Assembly: GCA_015680685.1 (NCBI GenBank)
Contig: MNCI01024081.1
Coordinates: forward strand, 56,888-120,887
Source: Gnetum montanum
Taxonomy: Eukaryota > Streptophyta > Gnetopsida > Gnetales > Gnetaceae
Length of the DNA stretch: 64,000 nucleotides
Reading direction: 5' to 3'
Translations under genes and position numbers: made by a program
In this document: one piece after another, positions 22,338 to 32,105 of the stretch
Position numbering within the stretch: position 1 is the stretch's first letter
Layout: the number at the start of each line of letters is the position of its first letter
The notes under the pieces: model-generated
The model's input: the letters and a program-made list of their open reading frames with translations, nothing else
Told to the model about the DNA's origin: nothing
Databases searched by the model: none

Positions 22338-24898
22338 ATGGCCCCAAAAAGAAATGCATAAGCTTCACCTGTGCAAAGAGCAACTAAGCACCCATGAAGT
22401 GGCCGAGGCCAATAAGGAAAATGTCCAGAACATGCAAAATAGGAAGCCCAATCTTTTAGCATCCATCAAGAGGCCCCTGTTATTAGACAATTAGTCCAAG
22501 GAGAGGTCGTAGAACCACTAGCTCTTGTGTAGGGACAACATCTTACTTTGCCACCTGATTGCCTTGCTACCATTCAAGAAAAGTTCACATTGGCCTTTAT
22601 TATTATGGAAATGAATTTTGGCCCATTCATGGAATTTACTCTAGAAGTGGTTCAAATGCAACTTAAGGTGTCACCCTTGTGGCCCATCCTCTCAAATAGT
22701 GGCAAATGGTACCTTGGTGAAACTCATCAATTCTAGCACAACAAAGATGAGGGAACCACCATCAACATTTGTGAAGCTAATGTCTTGTTCTCAGTTAAAG
22801 TAATTGCTATAGCTCTTAATTTGCCAAATGAAGGGGCTAAGGAAGCCCATCTATCCACCAAATCTAACCCTAAGACCAAAAAACTATGGCTGAAACAGGC
22901 GTGTGACAAAGAGGATAAAATATATAATGAAATGACTTTGGAAGAGAGGACATATTTCAAGATCGAGACATACCACCTGTTTCTCACCAAAGGGCTCAAT
23001 TGAATTTCAACATATGCAACCAGAGGAAGTGCTATCTTAATAAAAAAATTTGTAGCCAATCTTCCATAGTTTTACTTTACTGAAATTCAATGGCAGTTCA
23101 AAGAGAAAAAGGTAGGGCAGCTAACACTCCCATTCCCTTACCTAATTAGAAGGCTATGCAAATGTGTTGGAATCCTAGGATATACGAATGATGTCCCCAA
23201 GAAGGCTCAAAATGCCTCCTTCACTAAACTCCTTAAACTTGCAGCACCAAGAAAAGATCTTGGTGAAGAGCAAGAAGTAGAGAAGGAAGCCAAACTACAA
23301 GTAAAAACATAATGTGAGCCTAAATAGTGCCCACAAACATAAGCTCCGCCACTACCACTGCCACAAGATTATAAGCCCTCAATGAGCCATTTGTAGAAGA
23401 TCATTGAAGCTGTCTATTAGAGAAGCAGGGATGAGTCCAATCTCTTTCTAGTGATTGATGATGCCATATACCCCACTATTTCAGCTAATCCAACAAGGGG
23501 GAAGATCTCGTTATAGTTAGGAGGAGGATCCTAATGATCTAGGAAAATCTCTAAAAATTTTTCATTCTTTCAGGTAACACTTGAAATTGGAGAAGGTGCC
23601 ATAGTTATGGTAATTCAACATCAAGATGTGACAAGCACAACAGAAGTAATCATGGATCATATCAAAGAATCATTGAATGTGCTTGTGCCCCTAGTAGATC
23701 TTACTAGGACTAGAGATGCACAGATTCTGGCTAGGACTTCAATGACTCCTATGGTGCATGAGGATGTTTTGGATCAACTATTGGAAATGGGGTAAGTGAT
23801 GACCACTTTTTTTGACATCCTTAGTGATGTCACTACAACACAATCAAACCTCATCATCACAAAAGAAAATTTGGTCATGGCTAAAGTTAGGGCAGAGCAT
23901 GTAGAAGTAGAAGTACAAAGACTACAATAAGAGATAGCTACCTTGAGAGTTGAACGATGGGACCCTACCTTTTTTGTTACACCTAACCAGCTAGAACAAT
24001 TCAGGATAGAGCAGCTTGCCAAGCTAATTGAGGAGAATGTAGCTGTAGCACAAGAAAAAGAGAAAGTGATCTAGAATGCCTCTGCTACTGATGCACAGTC
24101 CCACATGTACAAAAAGGCATTAACCATCGCACAAGAGGAGAACAAGCAGCTCACTACTAAGAATTTAAGGTTTCCCATAGTTGAGAAGTAAAAACATATC
24201 TTAGAAAAAAGTGTTCACCAATTGAAAGAGCAACTAGTGAGGATCAACCAAGATATTAATAGATTGGTGAGAGAGAATAAAACCCTCTCAATGGAGGAGG
24301 TTAGTTCTATTCATCAGAAATGAGCAATTGAAATCAACACATGGCAAAATGAGGCCAAGAAGCATGAGAAATTGAAGGAGCACTTTCATGACAAAGTAGG
24401 CATGTACAAGTAGATAAATAAAAAAGAGATCTAGATGGCTAGAGCCCACATTATCTCTCTATCAGCACAAAAACTTGAGTGGCAGCCAATCTTAGATAGC
24501 TATGCCTTAGTCCACCAAGTAGAAGTAAAGAACAAAGGCTTGCAAATTGAAGATATGAAAGAATACATGGCATTAGCTAACCTCAAATATGCCAACCTTG
24601 CCATGTTAATAGTAGGTTAACCTCGGAATGAACTAGAGAAGAAAGTAGCTACCACTTATGCATTATATGAAAAAGAGTTTGCATATTGGAAGGATGCTTT
24701 GTAGAAGCTACATGTGGAAAACTTAGAATTGGTAGTGGTTGAAGCCAGCTAACAGGGACAAAAGGATGTTGCCTTAAACCTAGCTAGAAGATCAACAAAT
24801 TATCATGAACTCAGAGAAAAAGCTAGGACCTTTGAGGAGGAATGGCAACAGTTTGTGGCTTGGTATGTGAAGGCTAATTAGATGTTCCCCAACTGCCA
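22338..24898 (+). pseudogene. Accessory coiled-coil ORF of element E
   Basis: Starts MAPKRN. The N-terminal half contains LPPDCLATIQEKFT, SNSGKWYLGE, NICEANVLFSVKVIAIALNL, EMTLEERTYFKIETYHLFLT and LTLPFPYLIRRLCKCVGILG. The C-terminal half, from about 23600, is a long Lys/Glu/Gln-rich heptad-like region (EVEVQRLQ, QLAKLIEENVAVAQEKEK, QLKEQLVRINQDINRLVREN) ending near YVKAN. About fifteen to twenty stops are present. The N-terminal part resembles accessory ORFs annotated as putative plant transposon protein next to Athila-type elements, recognised from general pattern only. No RT or protease motif is present. Confidence 0.55.
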
Positions 24899-24924
24899 TG
24901 TCCTTGAGATGTACCGATGTGAGC

Positions 24925-24967
24925 CGTAATAACTTCGTATAGCATTACATTATACGAAGTTATACGA
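24925..24967. other. loxP-containing 454 paired-end linker left in the assembly
   Basis: Perfect 13-bp arms ATAACTTCGTATA and TATACGAAGTTAT flank a 9-base spacer GCATTACAT. Canonical loxP has the 8-base spacer GCATACAT. The site is preceded by CGTA and followed by ACGA, as in the 42-base Titanium paired-end circularisation linker as I remember it. The extra T looks like a typical 454 homopolymer error. It is not biological. Confidence 0.93.
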
Positions 24968-25042
24968 TCTCAATATTTTGTAAGGAGCTTATTCCTGATT
25001 TTGTTTAACTCGAGGATGAGTTTTCAATCAGTTGTGGGGCTA

Positions 25043-25931
25043 TGATAAGTCATCAATTTGTCGGGCCCTGATGTCAGATACCTGATTTTGAAGCCCCAAT
25101 GTTGGACATTCAATGTCGAAGCTAGGAAATAGTCTTGTATATCTAATGTCATCTCCTCTATGCATGCCTATAAATATAGCACGTGGGTGCATGATTGGGA
25201 TGCAAATAGATAGCAATAGGGTTTTAGTTTTAGTTCTCAATTTTTGTTAGTCTTTCTTAGAGTCCCATTATTTCTAATGCATGTCCACAATGTGATGTTT
25301 GTAATCATATAGCACCTTTGTATGAGTGTCACGTACTTGGATACATTACATAACTGAAAATAAAGATTGAGATTACTTCCATCATTGCAGCATCCACTTA
25401 GATTATTGTTACTTTTAATTATTAATTATTTATTATTTCCTTAAGTTAACATTTCCATTTATTGCTATTACTATTCTTGTCATTAAGCAGAATGTGTACA
25501 CCTTAATCACGAGTGTTTAAGTGTAAGTACTTGGTAATCTAGTAGTGTATTGTTTGGTAAACCTAGTGACATACACTTGGCAATCACAAAAGTAGTCACA
25601 CATAGTCCAAGATGTATATAGAAAATTAAGAGTAGATACTCATCACATGTAGGCTACTTTAGATTTTATTTTCCATTGTTCATTAGCTTAATTAATTTAC
25701 CTCTTTATCATCATTAGGAGCAAGGGAGAATCAGACAACATCATATGCCTCACTTTGGACTAAACCATACGTGACAAAGCTACCACTAGTCCAAGTGGGA
25801 AGACAATGAACTACAATCAAAGCATAACCATCTAAATACCACAACTAGTCCCATCCATGAAACTTAACGAGATTATGCATGAATGCTTGTGATTCGTATG
25901 GTTGGGTGTAGGGGTACCTCGTTGCTTATCA
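25043..25931 (+). repeat. 3' LTR of element E
   Basis: 889 bp, from TGATAAGTCATC (after a GTTGTGGGGCTA polypurine-like tract) to GTTGCTTATCA. TATAAATA is at 25169-25176. Upstream of it are repeated GATGTC/GACATTC motifs. The LTR contains TATGGTT near its end and AACCATA about 150 bp upstream, an inverted pair relevant to the rearranged 5' LTR. Confidence 0.8.
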
Positions 25932-28554
25932 GGGTCATGTTATTTTTTAAAGATTGATTTAAAATCATGTTATCACCAAATAAGGATCAAGGAGAAGGAT
26001 ATTGAGAAAATTGCTTTTAGAACTAGGTATGGATTATATGAATTTGTTGTGATGTTATTTGGATTAACAAATGCACTTACAACATTCATGTCATTAATGA
26101 ATAATATTTTTCATGAATATCTTGATCAATTTATTATAGTATTTATGGATGATATATTTGTTTATTCTATTCAAGAGAAGAACATGTCAGACATTTCAAA
26201 ATTACAATGGAAATTCTTAAAAGAGCATTAGCTAAAAGCTAAATTGAGTAAATGTAAACTCTTTAAGGAAGAATTTTCATACTTGGGTCATATAGTTTCT
26301 AAGAAAGGATTACAAGTAGATCTAGCAAAAATTAGTGTGGTCCAAGACTGGCCTAAATTAAAAGATGTTACAATTGTTCTCAGCTTCTTGGGTTTAGATG
26401 GTTTTTATCAACATTTTATTAAAGATTATTCTACCTTGGTAGCCCCATTGACTAACCTTTTGCAGGAGAAACATGTCCTTAAGTTTAATGAAAAATGCAA
26501 GGAAGCTCTCCTCAGATTAAATATGCTACTTACAATAGCACCTATTCTAAGAATTCTGGATGAAGAATTACCATTTGAAGTATCCATAGATGCCTATGGA
26601 ATAGGAATCGATGTACTTCTTTCACAAGAAGATAAAGTGGTATGTTATGAATTTTGTAAATTATAAGGAGCTAAGATAAATTACTCAACCCATGATTTAG
26701 AATTGCTATCAATTGTTCATGCTTTGAAAGTTTGAAGACATTATCTTTGTGGAAAAAGGTCTATACTAAAAATAGATCATAAAAGTTTAGAATATTTGCA
26801 AAGATAGCCTATTTTGAATACTTGTCAAAGGCAATGGGTAGAATTATTAGCTGAATATGATTTTGAAATCATATATATTCCTGGTAAGAAAAATGTAGTA
26901 GCTGATGCCCTTAGTTGAATGTGGAACTTAATGATAGGTGTTGTAACAATCCCTATGGAAGAAGAAATCAAGGAACAAATAACAGAAGATCCTTATTTTA
27001 CGAATATTTTAACCAATATTTTCTCTAAGCCTCGATATCAACTTACCTCTAACTGTTTATTGATGAAAGAACAAAGAGTGTGCATACCAGAAGGAAATTA
27101 GAGACTAAGGTTATTAGGTGAAGCACATGAAGTACCATATGCAAGACACCTAGGTTATATTAAGACTTATATGATGATATGAAAATCTCATTTTTGGCCT
27201 AGAATGAAGCATGATGTGTCCTCATACATTAAAAATTTTCTAACATGCCAAAGAATGAAAGTTGAATAAAGGAAACCCAGTGGGTTATTACAACCTATGG
27301 AAGTTTTAACCTGGAAATGGGAAGATGTCACCATGGACTTCATTGTGGGATTGTCAATAACCAAAAAGAGAAATGACTCAATTTTGGTAATGGTTGATCA
27401 TTTATCAAAGATGGCACATTTTATAGCTTTGAAATCTACAAACACAATAAAAAAACGTTGTCCAAAAATTCATATGTAAAGTATTTTGATTGCATGATTG
27501 TCCAAAATCTATCACCTTGGACAAAGATCCCAATTTCATATCCAAATTCTAGAAAAATTTCTTTAAATAGCTTGAAACCCAATTGAAATTTAGCACAACT
27601 TATCACCTTCAGACTGATGGGCAAACCAAACGTATGAATAGAATATTAGAAGATATCCTACAAAGCTATGTTGGGAGCAGACCAAAAATGTGGGAGAATT
27701 ATTTGCACTTGGAAAAATTTTCCTATAATAAAAATTATTAAGGTTCCATACATCGAACAGCATTCAAACTAGTGTATGGATGTAATTACCATACATCACT
27801 AACCTAGGTGGATCCAACATTAAGAACAAAATGGAAGGAAGAGGAAATGAAAATAATGGAAAACATTGTCACAAGAGTTAAACAAAATTTACAAGCTACC
27901 CAAAATAAATATAAAGGATATGCAAATCAACATCAACTTAAAAAAGAATTCCAAGTAGGATATCTAGTACTACTGAGAGTAAAACCTACCAAAAGTTTTC
28001 TTAAACTTGGAAAATATACTAAATTGAAATCCAAATATCATGGACATTTTGAAATCTCTGAAAGATTGATGAAGTAGCATATTAATTAAAACTTCCAGCA
28101 ACCTTGAAAATTCATCCAATTTTCCATGTAAGCTTACTAAAGAAATTTCATGAAAATGATGTACCATATGTGCTGGACTAGAATACTTTGCCATTGCGAT
28201 CCAATGCCAGCTTTAAAGTTAAACCCATTGCAATCAAGAATCAATGAACCAAGAAATTATGAAATAAAACTATCAATGAAGTACTTGTTCAATAGTCAAA
28301 TTGTGATCAGTAGACTTGGGAAAATAGGAAGTTTATATTTAATACTTACCTTCAACTTTTTAATCATCATGATATCAAATGATAAATTTTATTTATTATG
28401 GATGTAATGAATTATGTTTTATAATTTTTGATCTTCTATTTATATAGATGATAATGAGGAAAATAAAGGAACTAAAGTTGAGGAGCATAACGACAAAGCA
28501 GCAGTTGAGTAGTTGGATATAGAGGAAGCACTTAAGGATGAGCTAGATGCCTAA
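25932..28554 (+). pseudogene. RT, RNase H, integrase and chromodomain-like tail of chromovirus D
   Basis: [43 protein letters not shown], and active site FMDDIFVYS at about 26140-26170. LGHIVSKKGLQ and GFYQHFIKDYS follow. RNase H: FEVSIDAYG, YSTHDLELLSIVHALKV, IYIPGKKNVVADALS. Integrase (about 27050-27700): core MDFIVGLS, DKDPNFISKF, YHLQTDGQTKRMN, in which the catalytic Glu of the DDE triad is Lys. The C-terminal part (KSFLKLGKYTKLKSKYHGHF, then LRN-like EPRNYEIKLSMKYLF at about 28230-28290) fits the GPY/F region and a worn chromodomain. Stop near 28552, then GGGGGTAGA as PPT. More than fifteen stops are present. Confidence 0.8.
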
Positions 28555-28564
28555 GGGGGTAGAT

Positions 28565-29071
28565 TGTAACATCCCATCCTTTGTTAAGGATGGAACCAAT
28601 TATAAACAATGTAATTAACCTTCAAATGAAGTGGCACCTCATTATGAGGAGTTACAATTATTCATGTATCCCTTGGGAAAGGGTTTGAACTATGTCATTT
28701 AAGGCTAGGTTTAGAGGTTGTGCTAGCATGGAGTTGTGGAGCTAGAATATAAAAGTGATAGGAGCTGAGTGAAGTGGGAAAAGAAGGGACTAATCACCCC
28801 TTTGTTAGGACAACCTAATTGTGGTGGCAGTGCTAGATTACCTTTAAGGCTTAAGTGGCATAGGAAGATAACCCAAAGGGTGTTACCATACTCTCTTCTA
28901 TTAATAATTTTTTTTTATTTTTCTCTTTATTTTCAAAGTACCAATTATTTAGTTAGCATTTAATTAATTTATTAAGTATTTATGATGGTTCCATTATATT
29001 ATCTAAGAAAACAATGAATGTAGTAAATTAAGCGATCATATTTTTACAACATCTGTTAATGGGATGGCACA
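28565..29071 (+). repeat. 3' LTR of element D
   Basis: 507 bp, TGTAACATCCC to GATGGCACA. It pairs with 9312-9812 and is followed by the AGAAT duplication. Confidence 0.87.
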
Positions 29072-29076
29072 AGAAT

Positions 29077-30240
29077 AGTGATCGTAATCATAGGAGGCAA
29101 AACGATGTTGAATGTGCCTACTAGAGAGGTAAGGGCAAATTTTCTACAATAGAAGAAGTTATGAAGATAGACTCTAATTATGATGGGGGGTGTGACATTT
29201 GTAAATATGACCATCCTAAGGGATGCTACCCTATGGTGTCACACTTACAAGAGTCTAGGATGTACATGCTAAATCCACGACTAGCAAAAGGTAAGCATCC
29301 AAAAGGTTGCCTTATCCTCAAGGCCACACTAGGTAGTTCCACCAACAACAACAATATTATTCAAGTGAAGCACCACTGCAATCGTATGAGCAATACCAAC
29401 AGTGGCACCAACCACAATCATGGGGAATGCCACCACCAAGATAGAAGTACCCTTACAAGCAACCATATCCATATGGGTATTATGCTCAGTATCCCATTTC
29501 TCCATGAAGCTCTATAAGCCACACCTCATTCTAGCATCATTATTACCCTCTAGAGTACCATCAAACGCTTTCACCATCTACTTGAGGGAAACACCCATAT
29601 CCATATCACCCTTCACATCCATCTACACACATCCCTCTACTCTTAACCTAGTCACCTCCTACTCTTTCCATGTAGGGTGAAATTCCCCCACAACCACAGT
29701 AACAAAATGCTACAAGGATTGTACATTTACAATTAGCTTTCTAGCCAAGTGGTTCAGATAATTGATCAAGGACACAACCATATTGTCGATCCAACAAGCC
29801 TCCCCTACCCTCACAACCTAATGAGGTTGGTTTTCCTATATCTCCAACACCCTCATCCTCTTCATCAAACACATTTGAGAGCCCTTCAAATGAAATGCCA
29901 CCTTAAATTTTCACTGTGATGTTAACTCATGCTATTTCCAATTGGATTAAGGCTAGCAACCTTTCCACGAAAAGAGCTAACCCAAGAAGTCATTTTATTT
30001 ACTTACAGATCATTGAACATGAGCCATGCAAGGCTCTTTTTGATTTTGTTTTTAGTGTCAATATTATCTCCCATGACATGTACAAAGATTGTAACCTACC
30101 ATCACTTAATAAGAGTAACATCCATTTGGAATTGGCAAACCAATCAATCACTATCCATTTGGGATTAGTGGACAACATTATGACTATAGTTTGAAGGTGG
30201 TCCTATCCTACCAATTCTCTAGTAATCAAGGTGCATGGTT
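29077..30240 (+). pseudogene. Gag C-terminus and protease of element C
   Basis: Continues the gag of 7705-9306 after D. The Cys/His motif CDICKYDHPKGC is at about 29191-29226, followed by VSHLQESRMYMLNP. A Pro/Ser-rich spacer with stops leads to the protease at about 29916-30200 (MLTHAISNWIKASNL, IYLQIIEHEPCKALFD, NIHLELANQSITIHLGLVDNI). Its active-site segment reads LFDFVFSVNIIS, so the DSG signature is destroyed. RT does not follow. Confidence 0.7.
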
Positions 30241-30439
30241 AAGTATAGCCACAAAATAGGAGGACACCCAATGGCTAATAGCTAACTCTACTAGCAGCAC
30301 ATTATGCATGGAACCTACTAAGAGCCTAAGATGTGCTTATGTCAAGTGCATGGATGAACTTGAGTACGTTCATCACCAACTCTTTAATGATGAAGATGAT
30401 GATACCTATTGGGGAGAGTTGGAAACCCCTGATAATTTC

Positions 30440-31130
30440 TGGTGATATTGTGGCTATGCTTAACTGCTACAAAGGCAACTTCCCCATCATTATGGTTGTT
30501 CTTAACCATTCCATATCTATTGTGCTTTCTCATAGGTGAGAAGATGGGGTTGATCTTCCCATATATTACATATCTCACCCTTTCTTAGACTATGAGACTA
30601 GGTACTTTGATATCAAGAAATCTCATTTAAGTCTTTTCTTTACTCTTAAGAAGTGGAGGCATTATCTTTTAAATGCTAAGGTATTTATTATCTACAAAGA
30701 TAATATTCTTAACATCCTTACTTATAATCCTTCCAACAATCACCAATTAGCTTACTAAAATACCTTTCTTATGAAGTTTAGTCTTTGTTTTCCATCTTAA
30801 CATTCTATCAAAGTCAATCCATAGTTATTCTTATCTCTTATTCTAAGTCAAATGATGTTGTTCATGGCTTATATACTAATGCAAAGAATTTAGATGTTAT
30901 CCTTTACTTTGATGAAGCACACACTTCCTTTAGATCTAGCACACCACTTGTCCTTATTCTTTCTATTAAACAAGTTCTTTATTAGGCTTATAAGGTTTAT
31001 TTCCCATGTAGCAATAACATAGTTAAATATGAGGCTCTAATAAGATGTCTCTTGCTAGCCTTGCAAAATCAAGTCAAAGCTATTACTATTTATGGTAACT
31101 CTTAGTTCATCTTAAATCAAGTTAATGATG
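30440..31130 (+). pseudogene. RNase H and second RNase H of a Tat-type element (J)
   Basis: Not continuous with C. DLPIYYISHPFLDYETRYFDI, FFTLKKWRHYLLNAKVFIIY is a gypsy RNase H. Next comes VVHGLYTNAKNLDVILYFDEAHT, then PCSNNIVKYEALIRCLLLAL and ITIYGNS..ILNQVNDEY, which fits the additional archaeal-type RNase H found in Tat-lineage pol. Element A inserted right after VNDEY at the AATAT target. The upstream RT is missing. Confidence 0.65.
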
Positions 31131-31135
31131 AATAT

Positions 31136-31946
31136 TGATGAACATGTTTTTGACATTGGCTACAATATCATGTATGCAACGTCGCATACACGATGTCAAA
31201 GTGTATACTCTAGGCCTATAAATACTGTGGGCTCCAATTTTCACAATTAATTTTTTATCATTTTCTAGTCAAAGTCATGAAGCTTTTGTCATTTCTTCTC
31301 TCTATAATTAGAATATTTTCTGAGTGCTCACAGAAAGTTTCTAAGTGTGTACGGTTCTTTGTTTGAGCACTGATGTACCTGAGTGTAGCAGTGTGATGGA
31401 AATAAAATGAACTCTTTTGATAATCCTTGTAGCACTAAGAATAGACTAATATTTTCCTTAATGAATTTTACTTTCTTGATCTTTACTTTAATGCATTTGA
31501 ATTAAGCAATTTATTTCCAATTTTTAATGAACATGAGCACAACCACTTTGAGCATTCATATAGTACTTGGTAACCTAGCAATGCTTAACGTTTGGTAGCC
31601 CAATAGCACTATATGTGTTTAGGATGTGTCCAAGAAAGTGGAATGGTTACTTATGTTAGGCTAAATAGACAATAACATTTTTGATTTTAAATTACTCTAC
31701 TCTTCATTCTTATTGTAGACAATCAAATCTATAAAATATAAAGTAAGAAAAAATCATATACCTCAATTACACTTAAACCATACCCTTGAACCTCACAAGT
31801 GTAGTTGGGAAGACAATGCACTAGCTCTTCACTTCCTAGAAGAGCTAGTGCATTAGATAACTATAGGTCCATGGAATTTGACCATATCACATGTAATGCC
31901 TTAATGATTCATATGGGTGGGCATAGGGGAATCTCACTACTCATCA
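31136..31946 (+). repeat. 5' LTR of element A
   Basis: 811 bp. TATAAATA at 31217-31224. A palindrome GTATGC-AACGTC-GCATAC lies at about 31172-31190, upstream of TATA, and is largely deleted in the 3' LTR. Confidence 0.9.
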
Positions 31947-31947
31947 T

Positions 31948-31965
31948 TGGCACCATTTCTAGGGA
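31948..31965 (+). promoter_or_regulatory. Primer binding site of element A (tRNA-Asp type)
   Basis: TGGCACCATTTCTAGGGA, one base after the LTR; a diverged tRNA-Asp-complementary site. Confidence 0.7.
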
Positions 31966-32105
31966 CCTTTTTGTTATTCCATGAACTATCTAAGACCTAG
32001 TGAAAAGTGTTTAAATCATTGGAATGAACCTTAGAGTCATATCCTATTTTATCATTACTACAACAATGGTCAAAGCACACTATGCTTTTTATTTGCTAAC
32101 TGAAA

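Larger units (their letters stand above)
17479..25931 (+). mobile_element. Element E: gag-only Athila-type element with accessory ORF
   Basis: Inserted in the RT of D between FDQL and GSCYF. Order: rearranged 197-bp 5' LTR, PBS, gag (17954-20345), 3' noncoding DNA with the conserved blocks, an LTR-like promoter, an accessory coiled-coil ORF (22338-24898) and a full 889-bp 3' LTR. No protease, RT or integrase is recognisable. Flanking 5-mers AAGTG and GGGTC do not match. A sequencing linker at 24925-24967 means the joint between accessory ORF and 3' LTR may be artificial. Confidence 0.7.
9312..29071 (+). mobile_element. Element D: chromovirus-type Ty3/gypsy element carrying nested insertions
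   Basis: Both LTRs begin TGTAACATCCCAT and end in CACA (9312-9812 and 28565-29071). They are flanked by a perfect 5-bp duplication, AGAAT, at 9307-9311 and 29072-29076, which falls inside the gag of element C. Internal order: leader, gag (13946-15110), protease/RT start (16600-17478), RT remainder, RNase H, integrase and chromodomain-like tail (25932-28554). The 19.8-kb span is about three times normal because of a gene relic, a solo LTR and element E. A 5S-derived segment also lies inside. Confidence 0.85.
6651..30438 (+). mobile_element. Element C: Athila-type element, split by D and 3' truncated
   Basis: Plus strand. LTR, PBS and the first part of gag lie at 6651-9306. Chromovirus D (9312-29071) interrupts gag. 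The rest of gag and the protease follow at 29077-30230. Similarity to element A continues to a GGGGAGAGTTGGAAA motif at about 30413-30427 and then stops, with Tat-type sequence (J) taking over. C therefore lacks RT, RNase H, integrase and 3' LTR in this window. No 3' LTR with a matching TGAAT duplication was found. Confidence 0.7.

Noticed and set aside
24929-24963. A natural loxP/Cre-type recombination site or a phage P1-like system
   Set aside because: The flanking bases match a sequencing linker, no recombinase is nearby, and the spacer error is typical of pyrosequencing.
30333-30578. Small frames across the C/J junction
   Set aside because: They span the breakpoint between two different retroelements and have no continuity with either pol frame.
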